Of a DNA stretch of 5,105 nucleotides, positions 5,081 through 5,105 are shown piece by piece (within the stretch, counting starts at the first letter, position 1; the number at the start of each line of letters is the position of its first letter). The notes under the pieces were generated by a model. It searched no databases. It was not told where the DNA came from and worked only from the letters and a program-made list of their open reading frames with translations. A program made the translations under genes and the position numbers. This stretch comes from Anaerolineae bacterium (GTDB lineage Bacteria; Chloroflexota; Anaerolineae; UBA4142), in NCBI GenBank assembly GCA_026417715.1, contig JAOACU010000216.1, positions 1 to 5,105 of the forward strand, given 5' to 3'.

Positions 5081-5105
5081 GATTGTGGATTTTAGATTGC
5101 AGATT
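5081..5105. repeat. Degenerate 7-base array (GATT type) before wecB, cut by the window edge
   Basis: The units GATTGTG, GATTTTA, GATTGCA and a partial GATT begin 4 bases upstream of the wecB start codon. The array probably continues beyond the window. It leaves wecB without a Shine-Dalgarno sequence. On the minus strand it contains TAA, so it does not extend the gene. Confidence 0.75.
5089..5094 (-). promoter_or_regulatory. Possible -10 box of wecB inside the heptamer array
   Basis: Minus-strand TAAAAT lies 12 bases before the ATG and is the same hexamer used in the toxin-antitoxin promoter. If used, transcription would begin about 6 bases before the start codon, nearly leaderless. The matching -35 would lie outside the window, so this is weak. 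Confidence 0.2.

Noticed and set aside
4871..5095. Plus-strand frame with an LRSGQAP-type repeat opposite the wecB insertion.
   Set aside because: It exists because the 24-base unit is open on both strands; the flanking parts are antisense to conserved wecB motifs.

Overview
This 5.1 kb bacterial window is a piece of an exopolysaccharide/surface-glycan locus with a small toxin-antitoxin module inside it. It also carries many short repeats. Three complete genes lie on the minus strand, in transcription order: a non-hydrolysing UDP-GlcNAc 2-epimerase (wecB type, 3844-5076), a GT4-family glycosyltransferase (1641-2963) and a membrane polyprenyl-phosphate sugar-1-phosphate transferase (44-1513). 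Between the first two, on the plus strand, sit a UPF0175-type antitoxin (3065-3364) and a DUF3368/PIN-type toxin (3361-3852). No stretch longer than about 130 bases lacks a gene.

The polysaccharide genes fit one pathway. The epimerase supplies UDP-ManNAc from UDP-GlcNAc, the phosphotransferase loads the first sugar-1-phosphate on the lipid carrier, and the GT4 enzyme adds a further sugar. The lipid-linked substrate and the final polymer cannot be read from the sequence. The toxin-antitoxin pair has its own good promoter, runs against its neighbours, and looks more AT-rich (83 G+C in bases 3361-3540, against 99 in 180 sampled wecB bases). It is probably a later arrival.

The most striking feature is the repeats. 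At least eight separate tandem arrays have a 7-base period although their unit sequences differ. They lie before all three polysaccharide genes and inside the GT4 and wecB reading frames. A second family is a 26-base element beginning CCCTTCG. It occurs in the GT4 gene, in wecB (expanded to four 24-base units) and, in a related form, at the left edge. The in-gene copies keep the reading frame and fall where the protein families normally have variable loops, so these genes look functional despite the insertions.

The organism is most likely a member of Chloroflexota (for example an Anaerolineae-like lineage). This is an inference from the repeat types, which I recall from that group and, for heptamer arrays, also from cyanobacteria. 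The sequence alone does not prove it. I found no RNA genes, CRISPR arrays, insertion sequences or convincing intrinsic terminators.
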